Source: Hydractinia symbiolongicarpus | Lineage: Eukaryota > Cnidaria > Hydrozoa > Anthoathecata > Hydractiniidae | Reading direction: 5' to 3' | NCBI RefSeq assembly: GCF_029227915.1 | Contig: NC_079875.1 | Location: 18,159,001-18,223,000 of the forward strand | Length of the DNA: 64,000 nucleotides | Notes under the pieces: generated by a model | Told to the model about the DNA's origin: nothing | What the model saw: only the letters and a program-made list of their open reading frames with translations | Database searches by the model: none | Translations under genes and position numbers: made by a program | Shown here: piece by piece, positions 44,601 through 56,323 of the stretch | Position numbering within the stretch: position 1 is the first letter of the stretch | Layout of the letters: each line of letters begins with the position of its first letter

Positions 44601-47600
44601 TGGCGACGTGGAAACCAACCCAGGGCCCAAACCCCAAGCAACTAAGTGCATTAAATGTAGAGCAACTATCAGACGAAATCAAAAGCAGCTCGCCTGTGAA
44701 ATGTGTTTTAATCGAACTCATGCAAAATGTGCCGATACCAACTTGACACATTCCATAATGAATTGTATTCCGGTAAAGTGGACATGTACTGACTGTACAC
44801 ACTTATTAATGCCGTTTGCGCGAGAGAATGATTTGAATTCAACTATTTCATCAACTATTTCAGGTGCAACATACAGCAGTCATCAACACGCATTGCATGA
44901 ACATTATCAAAAATTGAGAGTACTGCACATAAACACACAATCGATGACATCTAATTTTAACGATTTACTGGTATTATTGGATGACCACCCATTTGACATT
45001 GTTTGCTTATCCGAAACATGGCTAAAAAATAATGCTAATTTATTGGAATACGTCCGTATACCTGGTTACTCAATGGAATATGTGAATAGAGACCAAATTC
45101 GAGGAGGGGGTGTTGGAATTTATGTGAACAGTTTGATCAAATATCGCATTCGAAAGGATATTAATGATATGTACGAAAATTTAGAGCATATATGGATCGA
45201 GGTAGATGGCCGAAACAAGCATAGTAAACTACTTCTTGGGGTCATATACCGCTCGGAAAGAATCATCTCCTTTTCTGACTGGTTAACTAAATTTGAAGAT
45301 TTGATAACTTATATCCAAACAACATGGGATGGCCTGCTACTTATAACAGGGGACATAAACATAAATCTTCTCAAACCAGAATGTTGCCAAGTAAGACAGT
45401 ACAACAATATTTTATTTGCATTCAACCTTAAACAGATAGTATCAAAGCCAACCAGGACGACTCCTTTAAGCGCAACATTGATCGATCATATGATAATTAA
45501 CAATAATACCAAAATTGCACATACTGATGTATTACCATGCGAAACTATTAGTGACCATGATGGACCTTACGCTATCATCAACATTAAATACGATAAGTTT
45601 AAACCTCGATATAAAATGATAAGAGATGAAAGGCAGTTTGATAGGGAATCTTTTGTGTCGGATTTCTCGAACCTACCGACATCAGTTATATACGCTATAG
45701 ATGATCCAGAAGAAAAAGTGGAGATACTTCACAAGTTCATGCAAGATTGCATTGATAGACATGCCCCGTTAAGAAGAACAAAAATAACAAGACCACCATC
45801 TCCATGGATTCATAATTTAAACATAAAAAGTGACCAAACGAAGCGAAATAAACTTCGAAAACTTGCTCATGAAACTAACGATCAAATGATATGGAACGAA
45901 TTTCGACAACTTAAAAACTCTGTTAAGAAAAAGATCAAGAAAGCTAAAGTTTCCTTTTATAGAAAAGCACTTAGTTCTAAAAACTCGAAAGAAGTGTGGA
46001 ACACTATCAATCGAATTTTACATCCTCCTTCGAAGCCTCTTCATTTTGACGCTGATAGTGTAAACACTTTTTTTGCCGGAACAGCTGAGCGAGTTACTGG
46101 ATCAATTCCAAAATCTGAAATTGATTTAAAGGAAGTACTCCAAACATTACCACCATCGACTTCCAAAATGTTTCAACTCAGACATGTTAAGTATGAGGAG
46201 GTACTTAAAGAACTTAAAGGACTACGTAACGATATATCAACTGGGTTTGATGATATACCAGTGAAATATGTTAAATTACTAGCAAATGAAATTTCTTCTG
46301 TTCTAACACATATTATAAATACGTGCATTGAGAAAAAATGCTTCCCGTGTCAATGGAAAGTGGCAAGAGTCGCACCTATTCCAAAAGTGAATGTTCCTAC
46401 ATCAATAAAAGAACTACGACCGATCTCCATCCTTCCTATTTTATCCAAAGTATTTGAACGTCTTATCCTTACACAAATGATAATCTTTATCGATGAGAAA
46501 TCTTTATATTCCGAAACGATGTCCGGGTACCGAAAAGGACACTCCTCGACTACTTTGTTGATGAAACTTAGAACGGATATCAAAGAAGCAATGAGTAAAA
46601 ACGAAATCAGTCTTGTAGTATTAGCTGACTTTTCGAAAGCCTTTGATACTGTTCAATATGAAACTACAATGAGGAAACTCAACCAAATCGGTTTTTCCAA
46701 AGAGTTTGTTGAACTAATTTTGAGTTACTTGTGTGGCAGAAAACAAATTGTGCGAATTAATGATAAGACCTCTGAATTTTGTAACATCACATCTGGTGTG
46801 CCGCAAGGGTCAATATTAGGCCCTGTTATTTTCAATTTATACGTCACTGACCTGGAAATGCATTTGACAACGAGTACGTTACAGTATGCTGACGACACCA
46901 CTTTGTTTACGTCCACAAAATTAAATAATCTTGCGAAGGCAAAGGAACAAATAAACGGAGATATAATTCAACTTCAAAGATGGTCTACAAATAACAATCT
47001 TGTTCTGAACAAGGAAAAAACAAAGTTAATGGTGTTTTCAACATCACAAATGTCAAAACGACACAATCTCAACGACCTCGATTGTACTGATATCAAACTG
47101 GATGACTTCCAGATTGAAAGAGTTCCAACATGGTCTGTATTGGGTGTTAAATTAGATGAACACCTAAGTTGGAATGATCATGTACAGAGTGTAGTATCGT
47201 GTTGTCATGGCATCTTATCTATATTACGTAAACTAAAACGCATGGCACCATTTAAGTTACGAAAACAATTAGCTGAAATGCTAGTCTTGTCAAAATTAGA
47301 CTTTAACGACACTGTTTATATTCCATTAACAGCCATCCAAATTCGAAAGCTGCATAAAGTGATGATATGTGCAGCCAGCTTTGTATGGAATAAGTACAGC
47401 CATACTAAAGATATAACACGTTTAGGTTGGTTACCTATTAAACAAAGACGAGAATGGCATTTGATGATCACAGCCTTTAAAAGTGTACATCAGAATAATT
47501 GGCCAAAGTATTTGAAAAATGAAATTGTTGTTCACAAAAGAACTCTTCGAAATGCTGACGAAATTCGATTAAAGACATCACTTCGCAAAAACACTTTCGA

Positions 47601-50600
47601 AGATGTAACAACTACGTCTTTCAATCGACTTCCTAAAGACATTCGCTCGATTAAAAAGCTGATAACATTTAAAAGAGAGACAAAATTATTTTTACTGAAA
47701 GAAATTTAAGTAAATTTTTGTGGATCATTCTGTTGTTATGCGTTAATTGACTTTTCCTTACTCAAATCGCGCACTTTCTCTTCTGTGTTTTTGTTTTTGT
47801 TTTTGTTTTCTCGTCCGTTTCTTTTAACAATATTATCATTAGTATTTTTTTTAATATATATTAGTAATTTCTTTTAGTGTAAGCATAATGTATATATATA
47901 CATATATTTTAAATTTTATTAATCTCCTTGTTTAAAATTTTCTGGATGAAGAGCTATGTATATTTGTATATGGATATGCCAGAATATAGTCTTTTAATAA
48001 TAATAATAATTAATAATTTCAGGAATGATTTCATAAAATACAGTTCACACCCAAATAACTTACCCTTGTTCGGCATAAGGTCCCTTAGCTATGCTAATTT
48101 CACCTGAGGTTGCCATTAATGATGCCATGTGTAACAGACACTGTGCATTTGCTAAACCTTTAACCTAAAAACAAAAACAGTGATATTAATTGTAACACTC
48201 TAACATGTATATTTCTGTTTGTTAAGGCTAGACCTAAATATATTGTTAACTAACAAGATACTTCTTATGTCGGTTTTACATTAGTGTTCACAGGAAGCAA
48301 GTAAAGAATGCCAAAAAGGACAAGGTTTTTTCCAACAAAAGTAAAATGGAAACATTCTAACTGAAAACAACAAAAACATTAATGGATCTACCTAGATATA
48401 AACGTCAGAAAAGTTTAAAAATCTGTATTTTTGAACCGTTTCCACTTATTTTGCCCACAAATCCACTATTATAGGGCTGGAAGAAAATTCTTTAAAAAAC
48501 AGACTTCGTAACATTTAAGGCTTGATTGTTCTCATCTTTGTGCAAAAAATAAGAAAAAAACTAATGATCTAATTGTAAGAAAAGCTGGTCATTTATGAAC
48601 TGCACCTGTACATGTAGTAGCTCCTACAAAAGCCTTACCAAAGGTAGTTTGATACGATAATAGTTTTCATCATCTTCTCCAACATCATCAAAAATTGTTA
48701 ATAGTTTTCCTAGAGTAAAAGCGAAAAAAAATGTTTAGATAGTGAGTGTATCACTAAGAAAATCTTCATCTACAGTAAAATATAGTTGAAATAAAGCTGT
48801 GAAAAAAGACAGATATAATTTTACTAAGGTCATACTACTTCTGAGTTGAAATATCACTATATCAATAAATGGACTGTATGATACAGGGTATTCAATTGGT
48901 CTGCATGTAATTGTTTAGCAGTAAAATGTTTTGTTCCCAAATGATAAAAAAAAGACAATTTTCAAATGTATACCTTTGGGTTTATGTTTAGCATGCAGGC
49001 TACTAGAGCTAGGTTTTTCTATCATTTCTTTGTTTGTTTTACTTTGTTGATCCCTTTGTTGAGGTGGAGCTAAATTAGCATCATTGCACATTGATTCAGC
49101 AGAAGTCGAAGCTTGCATCTATACAAAAAAAAGCTTATTAAATTTCTCTGAAAGAAACATAAAAGTCGCCATAATATTAACACCTGATATCCCATTGACA
49201 ATTGCTTTCGACAATCCTATACGTACTTTAGATTCAGCAGTTTTTCTGTCTCTGCCAGGGCTTGAGCTGATCCGTATATCTACTGAATCATGACCCTGCA
49301 CTTGATCTCTAAACAAAGTGTTGAGTTTACCAATTTATGAGTAGATAATAATCAAATTCAACTCACGCTAGACACAACTGCTTTTAATTCTTACTTGACA
49401 TAAAGCAGGAAGTATAACACAACTGATCTTCGGTTAATTCCACCTTTACATGAGGTGGAACAGGTCAGTTTAAAATTTTCCCAAAATTTATTGCAACGCA
49501 ATTTTCCACTATCTGGGCGAAACGAGACAACATAGTGTCCTGTGAGATCACACTTTTCATAAGAGGTGTCACCTTGAACTACTTGCAAAAGATGTTCAGA
49601 GTGCGTATTGCCTGCAAAAGAAGATTTTAGATATATCATAACACAAATATTATAAAAGTAATTCAAACAACATCCCAATACCTTCTTATTACAGAAGCAT
49701 ACGGATGTAAGAACAAAATCAACACAATCCACTAAAAACCTCTTTTTGCAAGCATTAAAATACCATGTTTCCAAAAACAAATTTAATTACCTTCATCTTG
49801 CATTAAATGCCACGGACATTTTTGTACAACATCATGCTTAAGACTTTCCTCTTTGTATTTTAGAAATGCTCGTATTTTAGTATCTTTTACAGGAAGGTCA
49901 ATCTTTGTGTGAAAATGAATAGGAACAGGACAACCATGACGAACGAATAACTTTTTTAATAATTTGGAGTAAGTGAAAGCACAGCTTTTGGTTGGTGGTT
50001 TTAAAGTGTCCTCAAACTCAATACCAAAGTTGTACCTACAATGTGTAATAAAAATATACGAAGTCTTCTATCTTTTTATTAAACCTAAGAAATAAACACT
50101 ACAAAAATGATTTTACCAATTGAAATAGTACACAATGAACATAAAGAATTAGTAAATACCAAAACTTAATGCTTTTCCTTAGCTTACATTTTCTTGCAGT
50201 ATCTAACCCGTATACGTCTGTCTCACAAAATGATACTAATAGCCAGATGCACATAATGCGGTATAAAAAAGACAGGTGACCCTGTTGGTTACCAAGGTTA
50301 ATGACTAATCTTGGAATAAACAGAAGTATAGTAAGTATGAATTTATAAAAAAAAGAGATCATGTGGATAAAAAGAAATCATATAGGAAAAGACAATTTGT
50401 CATACTTTCCAGTTTTTGGTATAGTTCCTAAATCCGGCACTTTGGGATGAGCTGCCACATAAGAATCATAGACCACAGACATTGGTGTTTGAAGCGTACG
50501 ATTAGTGTAACTTGCCATTACCTATACAAGAAAAAATTTCTTTAGCCAATAAAACTACATGTTAACCTGCCTCACATCAAATAGTTTTTTTCTACAATCT

Positions 50601-53600
50601 ATCTCACCTTGATCTAGAAAAAAAGGTGCTACAAATTAAACCAATGCCCCTTGGCAGGAGTGATTCAAATTTTAAATTTGTTTGAAAATAGTATTGTCAC
50701 ATGGATGATGACGATGATGATGATCATGATGAGGAGGAAACAAATACATATGCTAACAAATGAGGTAAATTTGTAAGACACAGTGGATATACAATTTGCA
50801 GTGGGTAATATTGTGCATACCAGCAAATTTTACAGTGCTTATTTTAGGATGTAAAGCAAGAAATAGATCAAAAGAATGTCTAAAAAAGTAAAGCTCTAGA
50901 CAAAAAGTGTTACAAGTTGGAAATAAGTGAACTACATCCTTTGATGTCATGCAGAACACTCAATTTACATACTCCTATGTACAAAAATTTGGCTGTCCAA
51001 TACACAATACAACTTTTGTGTTCTTGGGGTATTTTAGCAGGCTCACTGTATATAAATCTTTCTCTTAAAAAGTTGTTTAATATTTTCAGAGATTGTTTAT
51101 TTTTTTACTTACTTTCCACCAGGAGACCCTAATTTTTCCTACCACGGTGAAATCGAAATAGCTGAGGTGTAAAAATTATGCTGGGTCGCTAAAATACTGA
51201 CCCTGCTTTTTTATTGGTTACTTCTATTATTCTTTACTCACATGATCATTTTTGGGAAATCCTTTGTTTTGAATGCAAATGGCCTCACACACTTACACAA
51301 ATATAGTTAACAGGGTAAGACATGACCACGCTGGCTTTGTGCTCATTTTTTATTTTAATTTGGGATTTGCTCTGAGAAATTATTTTGTGTTAATTGGTGG
51401 ATTTGAATTTTAGAGATTTGATCTGATATATTCGTTTGCGTCTAAGCTTTTGCTGACATGTAATCGAGGCTGCCATCTATATTTTTTTGTGGCAGGTAAT
51501 ATATCTACCAAATCACAAAGATAGTGATTCAAAAGACGTTTTTTACCATTTTAATAAGAAGCTTATTCCTCGTCAATGCTCAAAAAATTTTTACTGACAC
51601 TCAAAATTATCCAGAATACTTGATAAAATGCAAAAAGAAAGCTTAACAACAGTTTTAAGTTTGAAGAAGTAAGCACATCAAGATAGTTAAAAACTATGAG
51701 AGCAGATGTTAAATTTACAAATCTAAATTTGCATGACACACTAACCTGAAGATCAACTTCTTTGACCTGAGTCAGATTTGGAAAAAGCATAAATGATATG
51801 AAAATTTTTAGAGTTTACATCACTGTAATTTTTCTCGATGACATGTCTAATATAATAATTACATTTAAAGCAAAACAACTAACAATTTTTTTATCAAAAA
51901 CAGTGAAGGTATACATACTAATTGGTTGTAGGTATTGCTACTGTTGGCAGGACGTACTTGTGTATAATTCTGCTCCTAAAATTTTAAAATTTAGTGCATT
52001 AAGCAACATAACTTATGATCAATAGGTTAAAAAATTTTTCATAGCAAGTAAGTTTTAAAAATATACCTGATTTGAAGTGAATTTTTGTTTTTTTCTCTGA
52101 GGTTCGCTTGTAACATCTTCATTGGACACCTAATCAAACATTCATACATACGATTAAACAGGAAATACAAAGTCATTAGAATTCCTTAGTAAACAACACA
52201 TATAGTTGTGATACTAGAGATAACGTTCCAAATGTTGTTTACACAGTATATATTAAATTTAAGTTTGCCAATACTTTATTTTTTCTATGACAAAATGAAT
52301 AGGTGGTAAGGATGTCTGCAGTAAGAAATATTGTTTTAGTTCCCCAAGTTATAACATCATTATCATCATCAACATTTAGGCTTCTAATAATAAAAAGGTG
52401 AATATGTGAGGAAATAAAGCCTGCCTTGCATAAATAAATGATTACAAGTTGAATTAAAATGAAATAGCGATATACAATATCTTTTGTAAAAATTCTATAA
52501 GTTTTTCATATTTATGTCACCTCTGGTAATTGTCTGCTAATTAAGCATTTAATTAATTCCTCTTTATAGCCCCTGGAGGGCTTATTAAATTCTAGAGGTT
52601 TTAGACAGAGGGCTAAATAAAAGGAGGGGTTCTAAATAACTTTTTGAGTCGCTGAGGGTGGGGGCTTATTAGAAGGGAGGGCTGAATAAAAGGAGGGGCT
52701 AAAAAAGGGGAATTACGTTGTTTTGCACAAGAAAGTATAAAATATGTGTTATGCTTTTGCTGTGAAATATTTGTTGTTTCAATAAATACTTGTACATTGC
52801 TCTGTCATAAAAAGAAACATTTATCATAAAAAACAGTTAGCAGGAAATTATTTTTTATAGCCTAAAGTTGACAATTTTTTTTTATGGTCAGTGTTCACAG
52901 CTCATACAGACGTTGGTAGAAATGTGAAAGGCAATGGTTCAGCATATTAAATACCTCTGTATATGAAGTTATAGCTGAATTCTGCTGTGTAGTGGAATAA
53001 CTAAGTCCAGGCATTATCATAACTGGACTCTAAAAAAAAATTCACGGGTAATTAATTTAGCATGTGTCTATTGTCTACTGTTATATGAAAAACATATTGG
53101 TTTTATTTATTCCCGCTTTAATTGAATTAACAACAAAACGTTTTGACGAAAAGAACAAAGAATTTTATGGGTAATTTTGCTCACTATTTCGCTGTTTTTT
53201 ATTCGGTATCTATAGTGAATTTTTCCACAGGACCAAATACTAGTTTTGGAATATTAAGAAAACATCCAAACACGTAAAAAGGTATAGTAATAAAAATGTA
53301 TTAGTACTAAGAAGTTAATAAAAAGTAACTAAGATTTAACATACTTTAACTTCTTGTTTCACCAAGAATTCCTGATTTCGCACATTGGCAAACACATCTG
53401 TTAAAAAAAAATTTTATTATTACAATGAAAAACAAAGAAAAACACACAATTAGAAAAATAATAAATCCTGATGAAGGAGTTGTTTAATTTCCGCTGATGA
53501 AGATTTTCTCACTTTAAAGTCATGATTCCCATTGTGAATAAAATAAAATATATTGATGTAATTTTTCATGTCCTAGCAATGATTGTTAAGAAATTATTTC

Positions 53601-56323
53601 TTTTCAATTTGAATGCTATTCTAATCAATTTATATATATCATTTTAATCACATGCTGCACACTGCTTGTTTGTTTTAAGGAGTGGTCTAGTGGGTTTTTA
53701 AATCTAAAATTTGGATTCAGTGACATTAAATTAGCTAAAATAGTTTGTTCTTTTATTTTAATTTACTTAGTTGCTTCAAATATTAGAAGATCCAATGAGA
53801 AAAATCTGGTATTTTTAAAGTATTTTGATGTCATGACCATTAGAAATTTAATGTGATGTAACTACAGAAACACAATGATTCTTGGTGTATGTGTATGTAG
53901 AAAATTTTGTTGTCAGAAATATAGAAGAGGGATTTGTTATTGCTTAAAAGTTATAGTTTACTGTTTAGATGGTCAATTAGTTTTTTTTAAGTTTTTGACA
54001 GTGTTGTTTATCGTTGAGGTGATTTACTCTACTGCAATGAAGAAAAGCGTAATATCTTATTCCCTTGGTTTTTTTATATGCGTAAAATTTTCAGTAGCTA
54101 CGTGATAAACAATGTTGTGTTTATGGAAATAAATAAAAAGCTTACAAATTTTTAGTTATTGTCCATTCACTACAAGATTTTAAATATTTCATTAGAAATG
54201 CTTTGTTTGCCTACTGCTGCACAATAAATATTACAAGTATATGTCACAATTTTTTTTCTCTTCATATCGTTGGCCATTTACACTTTGAAAAAAAGCATCT
54301 ACCTTGGTACATATATTTTTGATTTGTGTATTGTCAAAATCTTTGATCTCTTAACACTATTTTTTCAAGTAATAATTTTAAATTAAATGACTTACCACCA
54401 TCAGGAACATCATCCTCCAACAAGTATTTGAATCTAAAGGTAAGTAAAAAACATCAGATAAATCAAGCTTGGAAGAACTTATAAGTGATTACTCTATTAA
54501 CGGAAATCAATGATTAGTAATTGGCAAGAACAAAAATAAGATTAATGCATTTTCAATTGGACTATAAATTATACACGACTACTGCAGGTTAAGTTTGAGA
54601 AAAATTAAAAAGTTTATCAACTTTATTCAAACACCTGCTTCTGGTTTTCCACTGGTTAAAAAGTTTCATTGAGAGGCATACCGATTAAGCGCCCAGCATT
54701 TTTTAAGCACCTCCCTTTAATAAGCGTCCAGGTAATTCCCTCAAAGTTTAATAAGCGTCCAGCACTTATTAAGCGCCCTCTTGAATAAGCGCCACCTGAT
54801 AAAAGGGGGTGCTTAATCAAAAACTACCTTGAGAAACTGGGCGCTTATTTGAAAATATTAATTTCTTATATTGAGAATGAAAAAACACAAATTTGTTATA
54901 CAATTTCCTATACAATTTTTCTAAAAAACCCTAAAAAAACCAAACTTCATTTTGTTACATTTTTTCTTCAGTTTTATTGTTCAAAAAAAAAAAAAAAAAA
55001 AAAAATTGAAAATTACTATAAGGAAAAAGCGCCCATGATTAAGAGCCCATGCAAAATATCCAAAAATTTTATAACCGCCCAGGGCGCTTGTTCGGATCAT
55101 TACGGTATATATATTTTCATTATAACAAATATAATATAAAAGCTTTAATAGTTTTAAAGTTCTGATTGCGCTTTCATGGTTTTAGGACAAAATAAAACAT
55201 TAATTAAGCACACATGTACGCATTTCAATTGTTTAAGAACACCATACAGTGTTTTTTAAGCTGGGAGATGTTCAACAAGTACAGTACCGCTTGAATGTAA
55301 CTTTATAAGTACGCGAGTTTTACGACCTCATGTAATGATCTCATGCCTACATAAAGAACCTTCACATATCTTCTGTATATTTTGTGTGTGAAATATAACA
55401 TTTAGCTTTGTGTGAAATAAAATAAAATTGCACGCACGCATTCGTAAAACATGAGCATCAGCGAAAAGCATTAATAAACGAATGGTTTGACATTGCTGCC
55501 CGTGAGTAAAAACAATAAATACTTAAATCCTTGTTAAATTATATTTTCTTCCGTTGATCTCTTGACGACTATATTATAATACCTGTATACGTCTGTCCAT
55601 CTGTTTGTCACACAAAATGGTAGCTTAGCCGCGGAAAATGCGAGGCGCACGTAATGCAGTATAAAAAGGATGGGCAAACCCGTGGATTTTTACACGGGCT
55701 AAAAACAAACGCAGTTCACATGAGCTAATTAAATTTCGCAAACAAGACATGAACTCTATTGTTTTCATTTTAGCATTCTCACCTTATATTGAATGAAATG
55801 CTGAGTGCCGATGCAAATTACAAAGGCTGGCATATTTAGAAAGTAAAGCTAATTAAAATAAAGCGCAACAACATGCTTTTAATTCACAATTTACGTTGTT
55901 ATCTTTACTTTAAGTAGTTAAAATGCTACATATAAATGGAAATATGAAGAAAGTCTAAATAGAGGAACTTTTGTAACTGCCTGCATTAACATGAGCGTGC
56001 GTTCATCATTGTTTCCCAAGAATAGGGTGTTGTTTTTCAGGTCCCTCCAGTATATCCCCATTTTTCTTTCAAAATGACAGGCTTGCACTCAATACATGAA
56101 CACCACCCCATAGGAAGGGCTATTAAAATTCTTATTAAATATTATAACAGACATTCATACAGCACAAGTATATATTCTTCAATGTAAATTTTTAGAATCT
56201 TGTCTAAATGTATGAAAAGCATAACAACACTTACTCTTGGCTCATGCCAGGTTGTAATTCCCTAATGAGCTCATGCTCACCCTGGCTGAGGGGCATTTCT
56301 GTCTCAGTATCTTCATCATCCAT
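41662..56323 (-). CDS. p53-family transcription factor, gene B, 15 coding exons (497 aa)
   Basis: Exons in coding order: 56235-56323, 54396-54433, 53345-53397, 52955-53029, 52067-52129, 51746-51766, 50406-50521, 49791-50035, 49395-49611, 49227-49308, 48974-49118, 48639-48709, 48064-48164, 43325-43352, 41662-41811; phases close throughout. Acidic N-terminus (MDDEDTETE, EFKYLLEDDVPD), a basic PQRKKQKF patch (possible nuclear signal), then the DNA-binding domain about 149-333: TKSCAFTYS, VVQKCPWH (zinc Cys225, His228), CSTSCKGGINRRSV (zinc Cys284, Cys288; Arg294/295), RISSSPGRDRKTAE (Arg318 matches human R273, Ser322 replaces C277, Arg325 matches R280). Tetramerisation region about 393-425: DDENYYRIKLPLVKGLANAQ. 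No SAM domain. The 21-base exon (VKEVDLQ) is optional because skipping keeps frame. Intron 13 carries a full LINE. The first exon has an acceptor-like AG before ATG, so a 5' untranslated exon is likely. Confidence 0.92.
42307..42348. repeat. Perfect 19-base inverted repeat (hairpin, 4-base loop) in the last intron of p53 gene B
   Basis: TATAATAACAACACATCGT, CCAT, then the exact reverse complement. Same architecture as the hairpins at 14430 and 25704 but unrelated arms. Confidence 0.85.
44190..48012 (+). mobile_element. Near-intact CR1/L2-type non-LTR retrotransposon (LINE) in p53 gene B intron 13
   Basis: One long uninterrupted reading frame, an AT-rich 3' untranslated region and a terminal (TAA)n/TAATAAT tract ending near 48012. 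The element is antisense to the p53 gene, its tail lying about 51 bases from the exon 13 donor. The 5' boundary is approximate; no clear target duplication was recognised. Confidence 0.85.
44275..47709 (+). CDS. LINE polyprotein: 2A-like motif, zinc finger, APE endonuclease, reverse transcriptase
   Basis: The open frame extends up to 44209, but the first ATG in it is at 44275 (1144 codons). Order: a hydrophobic N-terminal segment; SGDVETNPGP at 44599-44628, a 2A-type ribosome-skipping motif ending Asn-Pro-Gly-Pro; a PHD-like Cys/His cluster (CIKCRATIRR ... CEMCFNRTHAKC ... WTCTDC); an APE-type endonuclease (VLHINTQSM, SETWL, GGGVGIYVN, ITGDININLL, ISDHDGPYA); and a reverse transcriptase (LRPISILPILSKVFERLI, LADFSKAFDTV, SGVPQGSILGPVIFNLYV, LQYADDTTLF). 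2A-like motifs near the N-terminus are known in CR1-like elements of sea urchins and other invertebrates. The absence of stops or frameshifts suggests a recent insertion. Confidence 0.93.
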   Translation: MQRLFWIGWFICRKFERFWVLHVPANCNNLQNFLSTLYITMVTTMSYAVILITSLITLCIDFNDSIETIEINGTIVKGDRSYSYVIKRGKARVSYYNNTCATFNIILQSGDVETNPGPKPQATKCIKCRATIRRNQKQLACEMCFNRTHAKCADTNLTHSIMNCIPVKWTCTDCTHLLMPFARENDLNSTISSTISGATYSSHQHALHEHYQKLRVLHINTQSMTSNFNDLLVLLDDHPFDIVCLSETWLKNNANLLEYVRIPGYSMEYVNRDQIRGGGVGIYVNSLIKYRIRKDINDMYENLEHIWIEVDGRNKHSKLLLGVIYRSERIISFSDWLTKFEDLITYIQTTWDGLLLITGDININLLKPECCQVRQYNNILFAFNLKQIVSKPTRTTPLSATLIDHMIINNNTKIAHTDVLPCETISDHDGPYAIINIKYDKFKPRYKMIRDERQFDRESFVSDFSNLPTSVIYAIDDPEEKVEILHKFMQDCIDRHAPLRRTKITRPPSPWIHNLNIKSDQTKRNKLRKLAHETNDQMIWNEFRQLKNSVKKKIKKAKVSFYRKALSSKNSKEVWNTINRILHPPSKPLHFDADSVNTFFAGTAERVTGSIPKSEIDLKEVLQTLPPSTSKMFQLRHVKYEEVLKELKGLRNDISTGFDDIPVKYVKLLANEISSVLTHIINTCIEKKCFPCQWKVARVAPIPKVNVPTSIKELRPISILPILSKVFERLILTQMIIFIDEKSLYSETMSGYRKGHSSTTLLMKLRTDIKEAMSKNEISLVVLADFSKAFDTVQYETTMRKLNQIGFSKEFVELILSYLCGRKQIVRINDKTSEFCNITSGVPQGSILGPVIFNLYVTDLEMHLTTSTLQYADDTTLFTSTKLNNLAKAKEQINGDIIQLQRWSTNNNLVLNKEKTKLMVFSTSQMSKRHNLNDLDCTDIKLDDFQIERVPTWSVLGVKLDEHLSWNDHVQSVVSCCHGILSILRKLKRMAPFKLRKQLAEMLVLSKLDFNDTVYIPLTAIQIRKLHKVMICAASFVWNKYSHTKDITRLGWLPIKQRREWHLMITAFKSVHQNNWPKYLKNEIVVHKRTLRNADEIRLKTSLRKNTFEDVTTTSFNRLPKDIRSIKKLITFKRETKLFLLKEI
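50203..50314 (+). repeat. CCGTGG-palindrome repeat copy (diverged)
   Basis: AACCCGTATACGTCTGTCTC, CACAAAATG, GCACATAATGCGGTATAAAA, then a degraded palindrome and AATGACTAATC. It lies in intron 7 of p53 gene B. Confidence 0.65.
52555..52715. repeat. GGGGCTTATTA / TAAATAAAAGGAGGGG repeat in an intron of p53 gene B
   Basis: Several words of the type 'gggcttattaaa' and 'ggctaaataaaaggagggg' recur within about 160 bases, some directly and some inverted. It resembles a MITE core. A related style, TAAGCGCC words, is at 54680-54850 and again at 63905-63955. Confidence 0.5.
54680..54850. repeat. TAAGCGCC-type repeat (probable MITE) in an intron of p53 gene B
   Basis: Five or more copies of TTAAGCGCC/ATAAGCGTCC with an inverted GGGCGCTTATT at the right end. 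Terminal inversion suggests a MITE. Partial relatives lie near 55028-55093 and at 63905-63955. Confidence 0.6.
55567..55703 (+). repeat. CCGTGG-palindrome repeat copy
   Basis: TATATTATAATACCTGTATA, CGTCTGTCC, CACACAAAATGGTAGCTTAG, AATGCAGTATAAAAAGGATG, then CCCGTGGATTTTTACACGGG. It lies in the first coding intron of p53 gene B. Confidence 0.8.

Noticed and set aside
44446-44802. 118-codon minus-strand frame inside the LINE
   Set aside because: Antisense shadow of the LINE coding frame.
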